A stretch of DNA of 41,409 nt from the NCBI GenBank assembly GCA_903925005.1, contig CAIYDX010000247.1:1-41409 (forward strand), in the 5' to 3' direction. Below the pieces are notes generated by a model, which searched no databases, was not told the origin of the DNA, and worked only from the letters and a program-made list of their open reading frames with translations. Shown here one piece after another: positions 1 to 8,548 of this stretch. The DNA comes from an uncultured Geobacteraceae bacterium. GTDB lineage: Bacteria > Desulfobacterota > Desulfuromonadia > Geobacterales > Pseudopelobacteraceae. The stretch's first letter is position 1; the number at the start of each line of letters is the position of its first letter. The position numbers were made by a program, and so were the translations under genes.

Positions 1-123
1 GTAATAAAACCATTTTTGATATATACACGGATCGTGAAATGAATTCAACAAAATATGTGAGGACGGAATATTTGAGAGTCAATTTCTTTGCTGGACATTT
101 AAAAATCGGTATGGTAAATCAAA

Positions 124-147
124 TTAGCTTACCGTCAGGTGAGCTAA
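124..147 (+). promoter_or_regulatory. Hairpin in the ferredoxin leader
   Basis: TTAGCTTACC and GGTGAGCTAA form a 10-bp stem (one G-T pair) closed by a 4-base loop, ending 6 bases before the AAGGAGG ribosome-binding site of the ferredoxin gene. It has no T-run, so it is not a terminator. It could be an operator or an mRNA-stabilising 5' stem. A poor sigma-70-like pair (TTGCTG at 88, TATGGT at 110) lies upstream. The remaining bases 1-123 show no gene. The function is inferred only from position. Confidence 0.35.
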
Positions 148-167
148 TCTAACAAGGAGGTGAAATT

Positions 168-335
168 GTGTCCCATACTATTACTGATGATTGCACAAAC
201 TGTGCAGCATGTGAGGACTCCTGTCCCGTTAACGCTATCAGCGAACAGAGTTCAAAGCGTGTTATCGACGCCGATACCTGCATCGACTGCGGAGCGTGTG
301 TTGATACCTGTCCAGTAAGCGCTATCCATGCCTAA
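168..335 (+). CDS. 2[4Fe-4S] ferredoxin, 55 aa
   Basis: Small bacterial-type ferredoxin, a soluble low-potential electron carrier in the cytoplasm. Two complete CxxCxxCxxxCP motifs are visible (Cys 9, 12, 15, 19 and Cys 38, 41, 44, 48), each binding one [4Fe-4S] cluster. The length and the internal two-fold symmetry are those of clostridial-type ferredoxins. Translation starts at GTG 168, fixed by AAGGAGG at 154-160 with 7-base spacing. The gene is monocistronic: a leader hairpin lies just upstream and a strong terminator follows 25 bases after the stop. It converges on queH, whose epoxyqueuosine reduction needs electrons, but nothing in the sequence links the two. The redox partner cannot be told. 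Confidence 0.93.
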   Translation: MSHTITDDCTNCAACEDSCPVNAISEQSSKRVIDADTCIDCGACVDTCPVSAIHA

Positions 336-360
336 TTAGAGACATAGATCGCTTGCACAA

Positions 361-391
361 AAAAAGCCCGTGGCAGCACGGGCTTTTTTTG
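361..391. terminator. Bidirectional Rho-independent terminator
   Basis: A perfect 12-bp stem, 361-372 with 377-388, around the loop GCAG, has an A-run on the left and a T-run on the right. It can therefore stop transcription of the ferredoxin (+) and of the queH-ending operon (-), which converge here. Confidence 0.9.
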
Positions 392-437
392 TCTATTTTC
401 TAAACAGCCGGAAGAGAACAGATGAGAGATGATTAAA

Positions 438-998
438 TCAAACCTTCATCCATTTTTCCCTCATCCCGGTCTTCGGCATATACCTCTCCTTCTCGCTGTA
501 AATACAGCCACAGTACTGCTGGCGGTACAGCCCCAGCTCCTTTGAAAGCCGGATTCCTTCCTGCCATCCAGGTCGAAAATCCTGGTAGTAAAACGCCACC
601 CCGTATTCACTCTCGAGCTGTTCTCCAATGGCCTTAATTTCATCATGTTTCTGATATCTGCTGTAGAGCAGCGCTGCGCTGAACGCCTCGAACCCCCCTT
701 CGGCAGCCGCCTGTGCGGTTGCCTGCAGGCGCGATGAATAGCAATAGCTGCAGCGCTTGTCCGGATCAGCGGCAACATTTGCCAGAAAACCTTTCAGATC
801 GTAGTCATCGCGCACAATTAGAGGCATTGCTTCGTGCTCCGCCATTTGCATAGCGGTATCGCGCCGTCTGACATACTCCTGATAAGGGTGAATATTATGG
901 TTATAGAAAAAGCCGGTCACGTCGTGACCGGCCGTTCGCAGCTGCCGCAGCGGGAAGAGGGTGCAAGGGCCGCAGCAGGTGTGCAGAAGTATTTTCAT
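438..998 (-). CDS. queH: Epoxyqueuosine reductase QueH
   Basis: QueH (formerly DUF208) performs the last step of queuosine synthesis, reducing epoxyqueuosine to queuosine in the anticodon of GUN tRNAs. It is the non-homologous replacement of QueG. The 186-residue protein has the family hallmarks: CCGPC near the N-terminus (Cys 8, 9, 12), RCSYCY (Cys 83, 86) and YCGC (Cys 163, 165), which in the family bind a [4Fe-4S] cluster and an adjacent metal. The ATG overlaps the ribBA stop by one base (TAATG), so it is translationally coupled as the last gene of the riboflavin operon. It ends about 45 bases before the shared terminator. No other queuosine gene is in the window. The link to ribBA may simply be co-transcription, although both pathways draw on GTP. 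Confidence 0.92.
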   Translation of the reverse strand: MKILLHTCCGPCTLFPLRQLRTAGHDVTGFFYNHNIHPYQEYVRRRDTAMQMAEHEAMPLIVRDDYDLKGFLANVAADPDKRCSYCYSSRLQATAQAAAEGGFEAFSAALLYSRYQKHDEIKAIGEQLESEYGVAFYYQDFRPGWQEGIRLSKELGLYRQQYCGCIYSEKERYMPKTGMREKWMKV

Positions 999-2203
999 TA
1001 CAGGTTCTCCAGCAGATGCCCCATCTTTTCGCGTTTAGTCTCAAGATAGTCCCGGTTGGTATCGGTCGGTTCCGACTCAATAGAAACCCGCTCAACTATA
1101 TCGATACCGTACCCTTGCAGGCCGATCAGTTTTTTCGGGTTATTGGTCAGCAGGCGGATCTTGGTGATGCCAAGAGCCAGCAGAATCTGGGCGCCGATCC
1201 CGTAGTCGCGCAGATCGGCCTTGAAGCCGAGCTCAATATTGGCTTCCACCGTGTCACGCCCGTGATCCTGCAGTTCATAAGCCTTCAGTTTGTTGACCAG
1301 TCCGATGCCGCGTCCCTCCTGCCGCATGTACAGTATTACTCCGCACCCTTCGGCGGCGATCTGTTCCATGGCCTTATGCAGCTGTGCTCCGCAGTCGCAG
1401 CGCTGGCTGCCGAGGACATCTCCGGTCAGGCATTCCGAATGTACCCGGACCAGAACCGGCTGATCCTTTTTCAGCTCCCCTTTTACCAGGGCAATATGTT
1501 CAAGATGGTCGATTTCGTTCTCAAAGCCGATGGCCCGCCATTCACCTCCGAAAGAGGACGGAAGGCGTGCTTCGGCGACCGTGCGCACCAGCCGTTCGTT
1601 CTTGAGGCGATATGCCACCAGATCGGCAATTGTGCAGATTTTTATGTTGTGCTCTTTTGCGAAAACTTTCAGTTCCGGCATGCGGGCCATGGTGCCGTCG
1701 TCGTTCATGATTTCGCAGATGACTCCGGCCGGTTTCAGACCTGCAAGGCGGGCCAGATCGACGGAGCCTTCGGTCTGGCCGAGACGCACGAGTACGCCCC
1801 CTTTGCGGGCTCTTAGCGGGAAAATATGGCCCGGGCTGACCAGGTCATTGGCTGAGGCACCATCAGCAACGGCTGTCACAATAGTGAGGGCCCGGTCGGC
1901 GGCCGAAATGCCGGTGGTCACGCCGTGCTTCGCCTCAATCGACACGGTGAAAGCGGTCTCAAAAGGCGAGGTGTTATCGCGCACCATCGGGCGCAGCCCC
2001 AGCTCATCGCATTTTTCCGGCGTAAGAGTCAGGCAGATCAGCCCGCGGCCGTATTTTGCCATGAAATTGATGTTCTCCGGCGTGGCTGCTTCGGCGGCCA
2101 GTGTCAGATCACCTTCGTTCTCACGATCCTCATCGTCGACCAGGATGACCATCTTGCCAAGTCGGATGTCTTCGATTGCTTCTTCAATAGTTGATACGGA
2201 CAT
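998..2203 (-). CDS. ribBA: Bifunctional DHBP synthase / GTP cyclohydrolase II
   Basis: Makes both precursors of riboflavin: 3,4-dihydroxy-2-butanone 4-phosphate from ribulose 5-phosphate (RibB half, about residues 1-200) and the pyrimidine precursor from GTP (RibA half, about 205-401). The RibB half has the acidic loop [10 protein letters not shown] (23-32) and GHIFPLRA. The RibA half has the zinc cysteines 258, 269 and 271 in [15 protein letters not shown] and the [10 protein letters not shown] loop. At 401 residues it has the normal length of the fusion, and both sets of catalytic residues look intact. AAAGG sits 5 to 10 bases before the ATG. The 90-base gap from ribE is filled almost wholly by a heptamer repeat element, the only non-overlapping junction in this operon apart from nrdR-ribD. 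ribH does not follow. Confidence 0.96.
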   Translation of the reverse strand: MSVSTIEEAIEDIRLGKMVILVDDEDRENEGDLTLAAEAATPENINFMAKYGRGLICLTLTPEKCDELGLRPMVRDNTSPFETAFTVSIEAKHGVTTGISAADRALTIVTAVADGASANDLVSPGHIFPLRARKGGVLVRLGQTEGSVDLARLAGLKPAGVICEIMNDDGTMARMPELKVFAKEHNIKICTIADLVAYRLKNERLVRTVAEARLPSSFGGEWRAIGFENEIDHLEHIALVKGELKKDQPVLVRVHSECLTGDVLGSQRCDCGAQLHKAMEQIAAEGCGVILYMRQEGRGIGLVNKLKAYELQDHGRDTVEANIELGFKADLRDYGIGAQILLALGITKIRLLTNNPKKLIGLQGYGIDIVERVSIESEPTDTNRDYLETKREKMGHLLENL

Positions 2204-2223
2204 GTGTTTTCCTTTCTAAAATC

Positions 2224-2291
2224 AGGGTCAAGGGGCAAGGGGCAAGGTTTAAAGCCTTTACTTGACCCTTGACCCTTGACCCTTGCCCCTG
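2224..2291. repeat. Heptamer inverted-repeat element between ribE and ribBA
   Basis: One arm holds tandem GGGTCAA/GGGGCAA words (2224-2247), the other TTGACCC/TTGCCCC words (2261-2290), and the centre is AAAGCCTTT-like. It begins 3 bases from the ribE stop and ends 20 bases from the ribBA start. It can fold into a long imperfect stem in RNA or DNA. There is no T-run, so a simple terminator is unlikely. Confidence 0.85.
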
Positions 2292-2293
2292 TG

Positions 2294-2935
2294 TTAAATA
2301 AATCCATTCTCTGCAAGTGTTTTCATGCTCAAGCCGCCTTCGGACTTCCAGGGGGAGGTCAGGCGTTCCACATACTTTCCGATGATATCGGTTTCAATAT
2401 TGACCTGTTCTCCTACCCGCAAATATTTCAGCGTTGTGCTGTCGTAAGTGAGCGGAATGATGTTGACCGAGAAGCCGTCCCTGGTGACCGCATTGACCGT
2501 CAGGCTGATGCCGTCGATTGTTACCGAACCCTTTTCCACCAGATAGCGGGCGTGGTCAGGAGGCAGGGTAAACTGCAGCTGGTGGTTGCCGGAACGGTTT
2601 TCGGAGCGGATCAGCTGTCCCGCGCAGTCAATGTGCCCGCTGACGATATGTCCTCCCAGCCGGTCTCCCAGCCTGAGGGCCCGCTCCAGATTCACGCGGC
2701 TGCCGCTCGTGAGCTTTCCGATGGTTGTGCGGGAGAGGCTTTCCGGAGAAACGTCGAAGGTAAGGGCATGGTCGCTCTTCGCGGTTACGGTCAGGCAGGC
2801 GCCGTTGACGGCGACTGAATCGCCGATGGCGATATCGGCGGTTGGCAGGGCCGTATCCACGGTCAGCAGACCGGCCTCGCTCTTGCGGTGAAATGCGGCC
2901 ACTTGGCCGGTATCTTCAATCAGTCCGGTAAACAT
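2294..2935 (-). CDS. ribE: Riboflavin synthase alpha subunit
   Basis: Catalyses dismutation of two 6,7-dimethyl-8-ribityllumazine molecules to riboflavin and the pyrimidine precursor. The 213-residue protein has the classic N-terminus MFTGLIEDTGQV and two lumazine-binding barrels. The first covers about residues 1-95 (with VNGACLTV). The second starts near SGHIDCAGQ and includes a second SLTVNAV motif. Length and both halves are normal for the family. The ATG at 2935 lies inside the 3' end of ribD (16-base overlap) and is preceded by GGAG 6 bases upstream, so translation is coupled. Its substrate needs lumazine synthase (ribH), which must be encoded elsewhere. Some bacteria call this gene ribC. 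Confidence 0.95.
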   Translation of the reverse strand: MFTGLIEDTGQVAAFHRKSEAGLLTVDTALPTADIAIGDSVAVNGACLTVTAKSDHALTFDVSPESLSRTTIGKLTSGSRVNLERALRLGDRLGGHIVSGHIDCAGQLIRSENRSGNHQLQFTLPPDHARYLVEKGSVTIDGISLTVNAVTRDGFSVNIIPLTYDSTTLKYLRVGEQVNIETDIIGKYVERLTSPWKSEGGLSMKTLAENGFI

Positions 2936-4023
2936 ATATTCTCCGGGCGCGCGGTGACCATCAGATCGGTGCCGACGCGCCGAACATCAAGATTGCGAAA
3001 CGGTATTGAGTGTGCCATGTCGGTGGTGCCGGTGATGGCAAAGGGAGAAAAACCGTCGCTCCCTAACACCTTGGGGGCATAAAAGAACACACATTCATCA
3101 ATCAATCCTAGTCTGAGGGCCTCTCCAGCCAGATGGCTTCCCCCTTCGAGCAGCAGCGATTGGATGCCGAGGCTGCCCAATTTGCTCCAGAGGTCATGCA
3201 GATTTACCCTGCCGTTATCGGAACTGCAGACCAATATCCTGGCGCCGCTTTTCAGGTAGCGGGCATGAACCCTCGGGTTGGTTTCGGTGGTTGCAATCAT
3301 GGTTCCCTGAGCCAGACCTCCGCTTAATACGGCAACACTCTCCGGTGTGCGGAGGCGGCTGTCCACGACTACCCTGAGAGGATTGCTCCCCTTGACATGG
3401 CGAACGGTCAGCTGTGGGTTGTCGGAAATAATCGTATCAACTCCGACCATGATCGCGTTGCTGGCGGCACGCATCCGGTGCACGGTTTTGCGCGACGCTT
3501 CACAGCTGATCCAGCGGGATTCGCCGGTGACGCTGGCAATCTTGCCGTCCAGAGTCATCGCGCATTTATAGGTGGCGTACGGCAGTCCGGTCGTTATGAA
3601 TTTCAAAAAGGGGCGATTGATGGCGCGGCACTCCTCTTCCATTATTCCGCAGAACGTCTCGATCCCGGCCTGTTGCAGAGCCTTTAATCCACCGCCATTT
3701 ACCTGCGGGTTCGGATCGCTCATGCCGGCCACAACCTTTTTGACCCCTGCCCGTATCAGCGCTTCGCTGCATGGAGGGGTCTTGCCGGTATGGCTGCATG
3801 GCTCCAGCGTCACATAAACGTCCGCTCCCCGCGCCTTATCGCCAGCCATTTCCAGGGCATGAATCTCGGCATGGTGTCCACCGGCCCGTTTATGCCACCC
3901 CTCGCCGATAACGGTCCCATTTTTAACAATGACGCAGCCGACTGCCGGGTTCGGGAATGTTTTTCCGATACCTTTTTTTGCCAGTGTCAAGGCGCGTTTC
4001 ATGTATGTGATGTCGTTTGACAT
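2920..4023 (-). CDS. ribD: Bifunctional deaminase / reductase RibD
   Basis: Second and third steps of the GTP branch of riboflavin synthesis: an N-terminal zinc deaminase and a C-terminal NADPH-dependent reductase. The deaminase zinc site is HAE (51-53) with PCSHTGKTPPC (Cys 76 and 85). The reductase half begins near residue 145 and has TLDGKIA, SRWIS and the late LLEGGSHLAG motif. I place the start at ATG 4023, giving 367 residues, because AGAGG lies 6 bases upstream and MSNDITYMKRAL matches a normal family N-terminus. The in-frame TTG at 4044 lies inside a repeat and would add seven repeat-derived residues. It overlaps ribE by 16 bases. Upstream is the repeat that separates it from nrdR. 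Confidence 0.95.
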   Translation of the reverse strand: MSNDITYMKRALTLAKKGIGKTFPNPAVGCVIVKNGTVIGEGWHKRAGGHHAEIHALEMAGDKARGADVYVTLEPCSHTGKTPPCSEALIRAGVKKVVAGMSDPNPQVNGGGLKALQQAGIETFCGIMEEECRAINRPFLKFITTGLPYATYKCAMTLDGKIASVTGESRWISCEASRKTVHRMRAASNAIMVGVDTIISDNPQLTVRHVKGSNPLRVVVDSRLRTPESVAVLSGGLAQGTMIATTETNPRVHARYLKSGARILVCSSDNGRVNLHDLWSKLGSLGIQSLLLEGGSHLAGEALRLGLIDECVFFYAPKVLGSDGFSPFAITGTTDMAHSIPFRNLDVRRVGTDLMVTARPENICLPD

Positions 4024-4036
4024 GGAACCTCTTTTG

Positions 4037-4134
4037 AGGGGCAAGGGTCAAAACCAGGGTCAAGGGTCAAGGGTCAAGGGTCAAGAAAAAGCCTTTGAAT
4101 TACTTGGCCCTGGCCCCTGGCCCCTTGACCCTGA
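4037..4134. repeat. Heptamer inverted-repeat element overlapping the nrdR 3' end
   Basis: About 98 bases, among the longest of the series. Tandem GGGTCAA words occupy 4055-4084, a centre near GCCTTTGAATTAC follows, and then TTGGCCC/TGGCCCC/TTGACCC words run to 4134. It overlaps the last 18 or so codons of nrdR and provides its stop codon. On the other side it ends about 14 bases before the ribD start codon. Confidence 0.87.
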
Positions 4135-4581
4135 TTTAACAAGATCCTGCAGTTCCTGCATAAATTCGCCGATGTCGCGAAACGAGCGGTAGACCGAGGC
4201 GAAACGTACGTAGGCCACCTCATCCATGCCGTGCAGCTCCTTCATGATCCATTCACCGATAGCGGTTGTCGATATCTCTTTATCCGTCGATTCCTGAAGG
4301 CGCGTTTCCAGGCGATCGACCATCTGCTCGATATCCTCGACCGGAATGGGGCGTTTTTCGCAGGCCTTTTTGATGCCGGAGATGATTTTCATGCGGTCGA
4401 ACGGTTCACGGCGGCCATCTTTTTTGCAGACCTGAGGCAGCATCTCTTCCACTCGTTCGTGGGTGGTGAAACGCTTGGTGCACTCTTCGCATTCCCGCCG
4501 GCGACGGATGGCGGTACCCCCTTTGTCGGGTCTTGAATCGATTACCTTGCTGTCCGGATTGCCGCAGAAGGGACATTTCAT
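4081..4581 (-). CDS. nrdR: Transcriptional repressor NrdR with repeat-encoded tail
   Basis: NrdR senses ATP/dATP and represses ribonucleotide reductase genes. The zinc ribbon has Cys 3, 6, 31 and 34 (CPFCG and CEEC) with the basic RRRR patch before the second pair. The ATP-cone domain covers about residues 47-140 ([24 protein letters not shown]). At 166 residues it is slightly long. The extra C-terminus, about residues 149-166, is translated from the heptamer repeat at 4037-4134 and rich in Gly, Pro and Ser, so it is unlikely to be conserved. The start overlaps the dCMP deaminase stop in ATGA (4578-4581). Pairing of a dNTP regulator with a dCMP deaminase gene makes functional sense. No NrdR-box was identified in the window. 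Confidence 0.95.
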   Translation of the reverse strand: MKCPFCGNPDSKVIDSRPDKGGTAIRRRRECEECTKRFTTHERVEEMLPQVCKKDGRREPFDRMKIISGIKKACEKRPIPVEDIEQMVDRLETRLQESTDKEISTTAIGEWIMKELHGMDEVAYVRFASVYRSFRDIGEFMQELQDLVKSGSRGQGPGPSNSKAFS

Positions 4582-5057
4582 GGCGTTTCGCCTTTATCTT
4601 GCGCGGAAAAATGAACCACTTCGATGTTCGCCTCGGCGATCATTTCGCGCGCCAGCTCATCGGCATACCCTTCGCCGTAGATCACTCTGATTATACCGGC
4701 GTTGATAATCATCTTTGTGCAGATAATACAGGGCATGGTGTTGCAGTACAGGGTGGCGCCGTCGATATTGGTGCCGTGCTTGGCGGCCTGAATTATGGCG
4801 TTCTGCTCGGCGTGCAGACCACGGCAGAGTTCGTGCCGCTCCCCGGACGGGACCCCGAGCCGCTCGCGCAGGCAGCCGGCTGCTTCACAGTGGGTAATCC
4901 CGGTCGGAACGCCGTTGTAACCGGTGGCCAGAATGTTGCGATCCTTGACCAATACAGCTCCCACCTGGCGGCGCAGACAGGAGGAACGGGTCGCCACAAG
5001 GCGGGTTATGTCCATAAAATACTGATCCCATGATGGGCGTTTCATAGCGGAATGCAT
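4578..5057 (-). CDS. Deoxycytidylate (dCMP) deaminase, ComEB type
   Basis: Zinc enzyme converting dCMP to dUMP, the precursor of dTMP. The catalytic HAEQNAI motif (His 82, Glu 84) and PCIIC (Cys 110, 113) are intact, and the family-typical [13 protein letters not shown] and TGYNG segments are present. It has 159 residues from ATG 5057. A start at ATG 5045 is also plausible because the protein would then begin [11 protein letters not shown], which looks like a normal family N-terminus; AAGGAAGG lies directly before the first ATG and 12 bases before the second. It is first gene of the operon with nrdR, ribD, ribE, ribBA and queH, and overlaps nrdR by four bases. A good promoter lies at 5084-5112. 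Confidence 0.93.
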   Translation of the reverse strand: MHSAMKRPSWDQYFMDITRLVATRSSCLRRQVGAVLVKDRNILATGYNGVPTGITHCEAAGCLRERLGVPSGERHELCRGLHAEQNAIIQAAKHGTNIDGATLYCNTMPCIICTKMIINAGIIRVIYGEGYADELAREMIAEANIEVVHFSAQDKGETP

Positions 5058-5083
5058 CCTTCCTTTTGGTCAATCTGTGTCAT

Positions 5084-5112
5084 AAAGTACCTTACTCTGA
5101 AGGTCAGGTCAA
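5084..5112 (-). promoter_or_regulatory. Sigma-70-like promoter of the dCMP deaminase-rib operon
   Basis: On the - strand, TTGACC (5112-5107), a 17-base spacer and TACTTT (5089-5084), 27 bases before the first possible start codon. It lies in the divergent gap between this operon and the signalling genes. Confidence 0.55.
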
Positions 5113-5117
5113 TATTG

Positions 5118-5146
5118 TTGCGGATTATTCAATTTAATTCTATTGC
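5118..5146 (+). promoter_or_regulatory. Possible sigma-70-like promoter of the PAS kinase gene
   Basis: TTGCGG (5118-5123), 17 bases, TATTGC (5141-5146) in an AT-rich stretch. Transcription from here would give a leader of about 55 bases before ATG 5210. The -10 match is only fair. Confidence 0.35.
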
Positions 5147-5209
5147 GAAGTGCTGAAAATGTACTATATTCCAAGGCTGTCAACCGCAGAACCTGATTAT
5201 GGAGCAGTC

Positions 5210-6742
5210 ATGAACGTTAAACAGCAAAAAATGCATGAAGAGCTGCAGCAGAGTGAAAAACGGTATCGAATGCTGTTTCAATGCATGCAAAGCGGTTTCG
5301 CTCTTCATGAAATAATTTGCGATGATCAGGGGGAACCGTCCGATTACCGCTTTCTGGAAATTAATCCTGCATTCGAGGCATTAACCGGTTTGCGGGGTGA
5401 TGACATAATCGGCAAAAGGGTGCGGGAAGTACTTCCTGCGATAGAGCAGTATTGGATCGATCTGTACGGCGCCGTGGCGTTAACCGGAAAATCGGTACAT
5501 TTCGAGAATTATTCCGTCGATCTGTTGCGCCATTTTGAGATTGATGCCTACTCTCCGCAACCGGGACAATTTGCCACCATTTTTACCGATATTACCAGCC
5601 GCAAGGAAGCCGAAGATGAGTTTCGATTAAGCGTGGCCCGATTTCGCACGGTGCTCGAAAATGCCGCCGATGCCGTATTTGTCACAAACCCTCAAGGCTG
5701 CCTGATTTATGTAAACGAGAGAGCATGCGAACTGGTCGGTTTAAACCGCGATAATCTGCTTGGCGCGAATTTTACCGAACTTGTCCCGGCACCGTTGAAG
5801 AAAAGAGCGCAGCTCATTTTCAAGAGGGCGCTTAAGGGGAAAAGTGTCCTCGATGAAGCATCATTCGTACACAACAATAGTACTCAAATATCGGTTGATC
5901 TTAATGTGGTGCTACTTCCCGACGGCAATGTGTACGGCTCCTGCCGAGATATTACGAGTCGCAAGCTGGCGGAAAGACAGCTTCAGGCCATGGAAAAGCA
6001 GTTTCAGCAGACTCAGAAGCTGGAAAGCCTGGGCGTTCTTGCCGGCGGCATTGCTCACGATTTTAACAATATTCTGACGATCATTCTCGGACATTGCTAC
6101 ATAAGCAAGGAAAATATCGATGCCGGTATGAGCCATACCGCACATGTCCAGCAGATTGAAACAGCGGCGAACCGCGCAGCCGATCTTTGTCGTCAGATGT
6201 TGGCTTATGCCGGACAGAGCGAACAGATCAAAATAAAAATAAAATTGTGGCTGGCCGTGGATGAGATCGTGAAAATGCTTCTCTCGGCCATTAAAAAGAA
6301 TGTCTCTTTTGATCTGCATCTCAGGTCCGACATCCCTGAAATAGTCGGGGACAGTAGCCAGATCCAGCAGATTATCATGAATCTCATTACTAATGCCGCC
6401 GAGGCGATCGGAGATGATTTAGGAACAATAACCGTCAGGTTGAACAGAACAACCGTTGAAACAGAGGATTTTGATTCCGGTTTTATCGGAGGAGACATTC
6501 CGCATGGCGAATACGCGTGTCTTGAAGTGACCGATACCGGATGTGGAATGGATGAAGATACGCAGCGGCGGGTGTTTGAACCGTTTTATACAACAAAATT
6601 CGCCGGTCGCGGATTGGGGATGTCAGCCGTGCTTGGTATTGTCAAGTCGCATGGCGGAGGCATACAACTGTCAAGCAGCCTGAACGTCGGCACGACCTTC
6701 AAGGCTTACTTTCCACTTTATTCCGATATGACAGCGAGGTGA
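5210..6742 (+). CDS. PAS-PAS sensor histidine kinase, NtrB-like core
   Basis: Soluble two-component kinase of about 510 residues with no membrane segment. The order is a PAS domain (about 20-130), a second PAS (about 140-255), the DHp helix pair with LAGGIAHDFNNIL carrying the phosphoacceptor His, and a catalytic domain with N box NLITNAAEAI, G1 DTGCGMD and G2 GRGLGMSAV. The start at ATG 5210 is chosen because GGAG lies 6 bases upstream; an in-frame GTG at 5150 and ATG at 5159 have weaker sites. The next gene, a sigma-54 type response regulator, starts 6 bases after the stop, so the two are very likely an NtrB/NtrC-like pair. The PAS ligand cannot be read from sequence. Confidence 0.92.
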   Translation: MNVKQQKMHEELQQSEKRYRMLFQCMQSGFALHEIICDDQGEPSDYRFLEINPAFEALTGLRGDDIIGKRVREVLPAIEQYWIDLYGAVALTGKSVHFENYSVDLLRHFEIDAYSPQPGQFATIFTDITSRKEAEDEFRLSVARFRTVLENAADAVFVTNPQGCLIYVNERACELVGLNRDNLLGANFTELVPAPLKKRAQLIFKRALKGKSVLDEASFVHNNSTQISVDLNVVLLPDGNVYGSCRDITSRKLAERQLQAMEKQFQQTQKLESLGVLAGGIAHDFNNILTIILGHCYISKENIDAGMSHTAHVQQIETAANRAADLCRQMLAYAGQSEQIKIKIKLWLAVDEIVKMLLSAIKKNVSFDLHLRSDIPEIVGDSSQIQQIIMNLITNAAEAIGDDLGTITVRLNRTTVETEDFDSGFIGGDIPHGEYACLEVTDTGCGMDEDTQRRVFEPFYTTKFAGRGLGMSAVLGIVKSHGGGIQLSSSLNVGTTFKAYFPLYSDMTAR

Positions 6743-6748
6743 CAATCA

Positions 6749-8454
6749 GTGCCGATGCAGCAACCGCAACAACGCATAATGCTTATCGATGATGAAGAGG
6801 GGATCTGCTTTACTCTTGGAACGCTTCTGAAAAAGGAGGGGTATCATGTCGAGTCAACATCCTGTTTTGAAAATGGCCGGGAGCTGATTCGGAGTTCCCG
6901 TTACGATCTGGCGTTTATCGACATCATGCTGGCCGGTGAGAGCGGGCTTGACCTGCTTCGCGAGATAAAGGAGGCCGTGCCGGCTACACAGGTGGTCATG
7001 TTTACCGGTTCCCCGAAATTGGAATCGGCCGTAGAGGCGGTGCGGCTGGGAGCGTTCGATTACATTACCAAACCGGTGCGCTACGAAACGCTGATCGCGG
7101 TTACGCGTCACGCCCTGAACGCGAAGGCGCTCAGTGACGAACGGGAGAGGTATCGCGCCAACCTCGACGCCATCTTCCGGACGGTTTCCGACAGCATCAT
7201 CATGGTTGATCAAAATGGCCGCCTGGCGCAGTTCAATTCGACGGCAGAGCGGGTCTGCGGATACCATCATGATCTGATAGGCAACGATGCCGCGGATTTT
7301 CATTCCGGATGTGGCGGTGAGTGCCAGGCTGTTCTGCTTGAAGCGCTTGGCGGCAAAGCCCCCCGTGAAATGCGGCGCATCGAGTGCCGCGGCTCTGGCG
7401 GTAAAATTCGTGTAGTGAGTGTCACGGCAACGCCGGTGGCCGAGTCAGACGGTACGATCAGCGGCGCCGTGGCGGTTATCCGTGATGAATCCGCGCTGGT
7501 GGAGTTGGAGCGTACGCTGCAAAAGCGGGGGAGGTATCACGGCATTATCGGAGCTTCCGGAGCTATGCAGCGGGTTTATTCAATGATTGAATCACTCGCC
7601 GACCTGCCGACCACGGTACTGATCTTTGGCGAAAGCGGCACCGGAAAGAGCTGGTCGCTGCGGCGCTGCATGAAAGTGGAGCGCGCTCGAAGGGGCCGTT
7701 TGTAAAGGTCAACTGCTCGGCGTTGTCGGAGCATCTTCTTGAAAGCGAACTGTTCGGTCATGTGCGCGGTGCCTTTACCGGCGCCATTTCGGATAAAATC
7801 GGCCGTTTTCAAAAAGCGCATGGCGGCACACTATTTCTTGACGAAATCGGCGATATCTCGCTTGCGGTTCAGATGCGCCTTTTGCGCGTACTGCAGGAAA
7901 GCGAATTCGAGCGGGTAGGCGAGTCGAATTCTATCAAGGTGGATGTTCGCATTATTGCCGCGACCAACCAGAGTCTGGCAGAAAAGGTCAGCCAGGGGAC
8001 TTTCAGGCAGGATCTGTACTATCGCCTGAATGTCGTGCGCCTCGATCTGCCGCCATTAAGGAGCCGTCTTGACGATCTCGATCTGTTGATCGCTCACTTT
8101 ATCGTCAAATTCAACACCATATTTTCCAAGGCGGTCTCCTCGGTTTCGCATGATGTGATGACCCTTTTTAGCTCCTACGGCTGGCCCGGCAATGTTCGTG
8201 AGCTGGAACATGCCGTCGAACATGCCTGTATCCTCTGCAAATCCTCAGTTATAGCGGTAAGCGATCTGCCGCAGGATCTGCTGGACAGTGTGCCGCTTAT
8301 TCCGGCATCCGTAAAAAATGCGGCAATCTCTCCAGCCGCTTCTGCCGATAAAATGTCTCTCGAAGAAGCGCTGACCGCATCCGGCGGCAACAAGGCTCGC
8401 GCCGCACGCCTGCTCGGTATCAGTCGCATGACACTCTACCGGCAGCTGGGGTAA
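6749..8454 (+). pseudogene. Sigma-54-dependent response regulator, frameshifted at Walker A
   Basis: NtrC-type activator: receiver (Asp 58), PAS (about 130-250, with a Cys pair near 188-192), AAA+ ATPase and C-terminal Fis-type helix-turn-helix ending in TLYRQLG. The reading frame breaks at GESGTGK (residues 294-300). After the lysine codon at 7646-7648, frame 1 runs on to a stop at 7705, whereas the expected [12 protein letters not shown] continuation is in the -1 frame from 7648. The ATPase then continues intact through the sigma-54 contact loop GAFTGA (7768-7785) and the Walker B FLDEIGD. A single missing base near 7645-7650 explains it. GTG 6749 follows GAGGTG. As read, the product is a truncated REC-PAS protein. 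It could be a recent null allele, an assembly error or, less likely, a -1 slip on AAAG. Confidence 0.88.
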
Positions 8455-8548
8455 AGATGATTTTGAGTGTTACTAAATATTTTCGTTGAACTATTTCAGA
8501 AAATGCTGTGATTGCCGATAAATACAGTAAGTTATCAGGGAGGATTTC

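Noticed and set aside
2204-2223. FMN riboswitch in front of a riboflavin gene
   Set aside because: The short gap holds only the repeat edge and a ribosome-binding site; no RFN-type conserved elements were seen here or upstream of dCMP deaminase.
2224-2291. Heptamer elements as ordinary Rho-independent terminators
   Set aside because: No T-run follows the stems, and they occur inside operons whose other junctions overlap.
7646-7650. Programmed -1 frameshift as the normal way to make the sigma-54 regulator
   Set aside because: Only a weak AAAG slip site, no clear stimulatory stem, and family members are not known to need one; kept only as an alternative.
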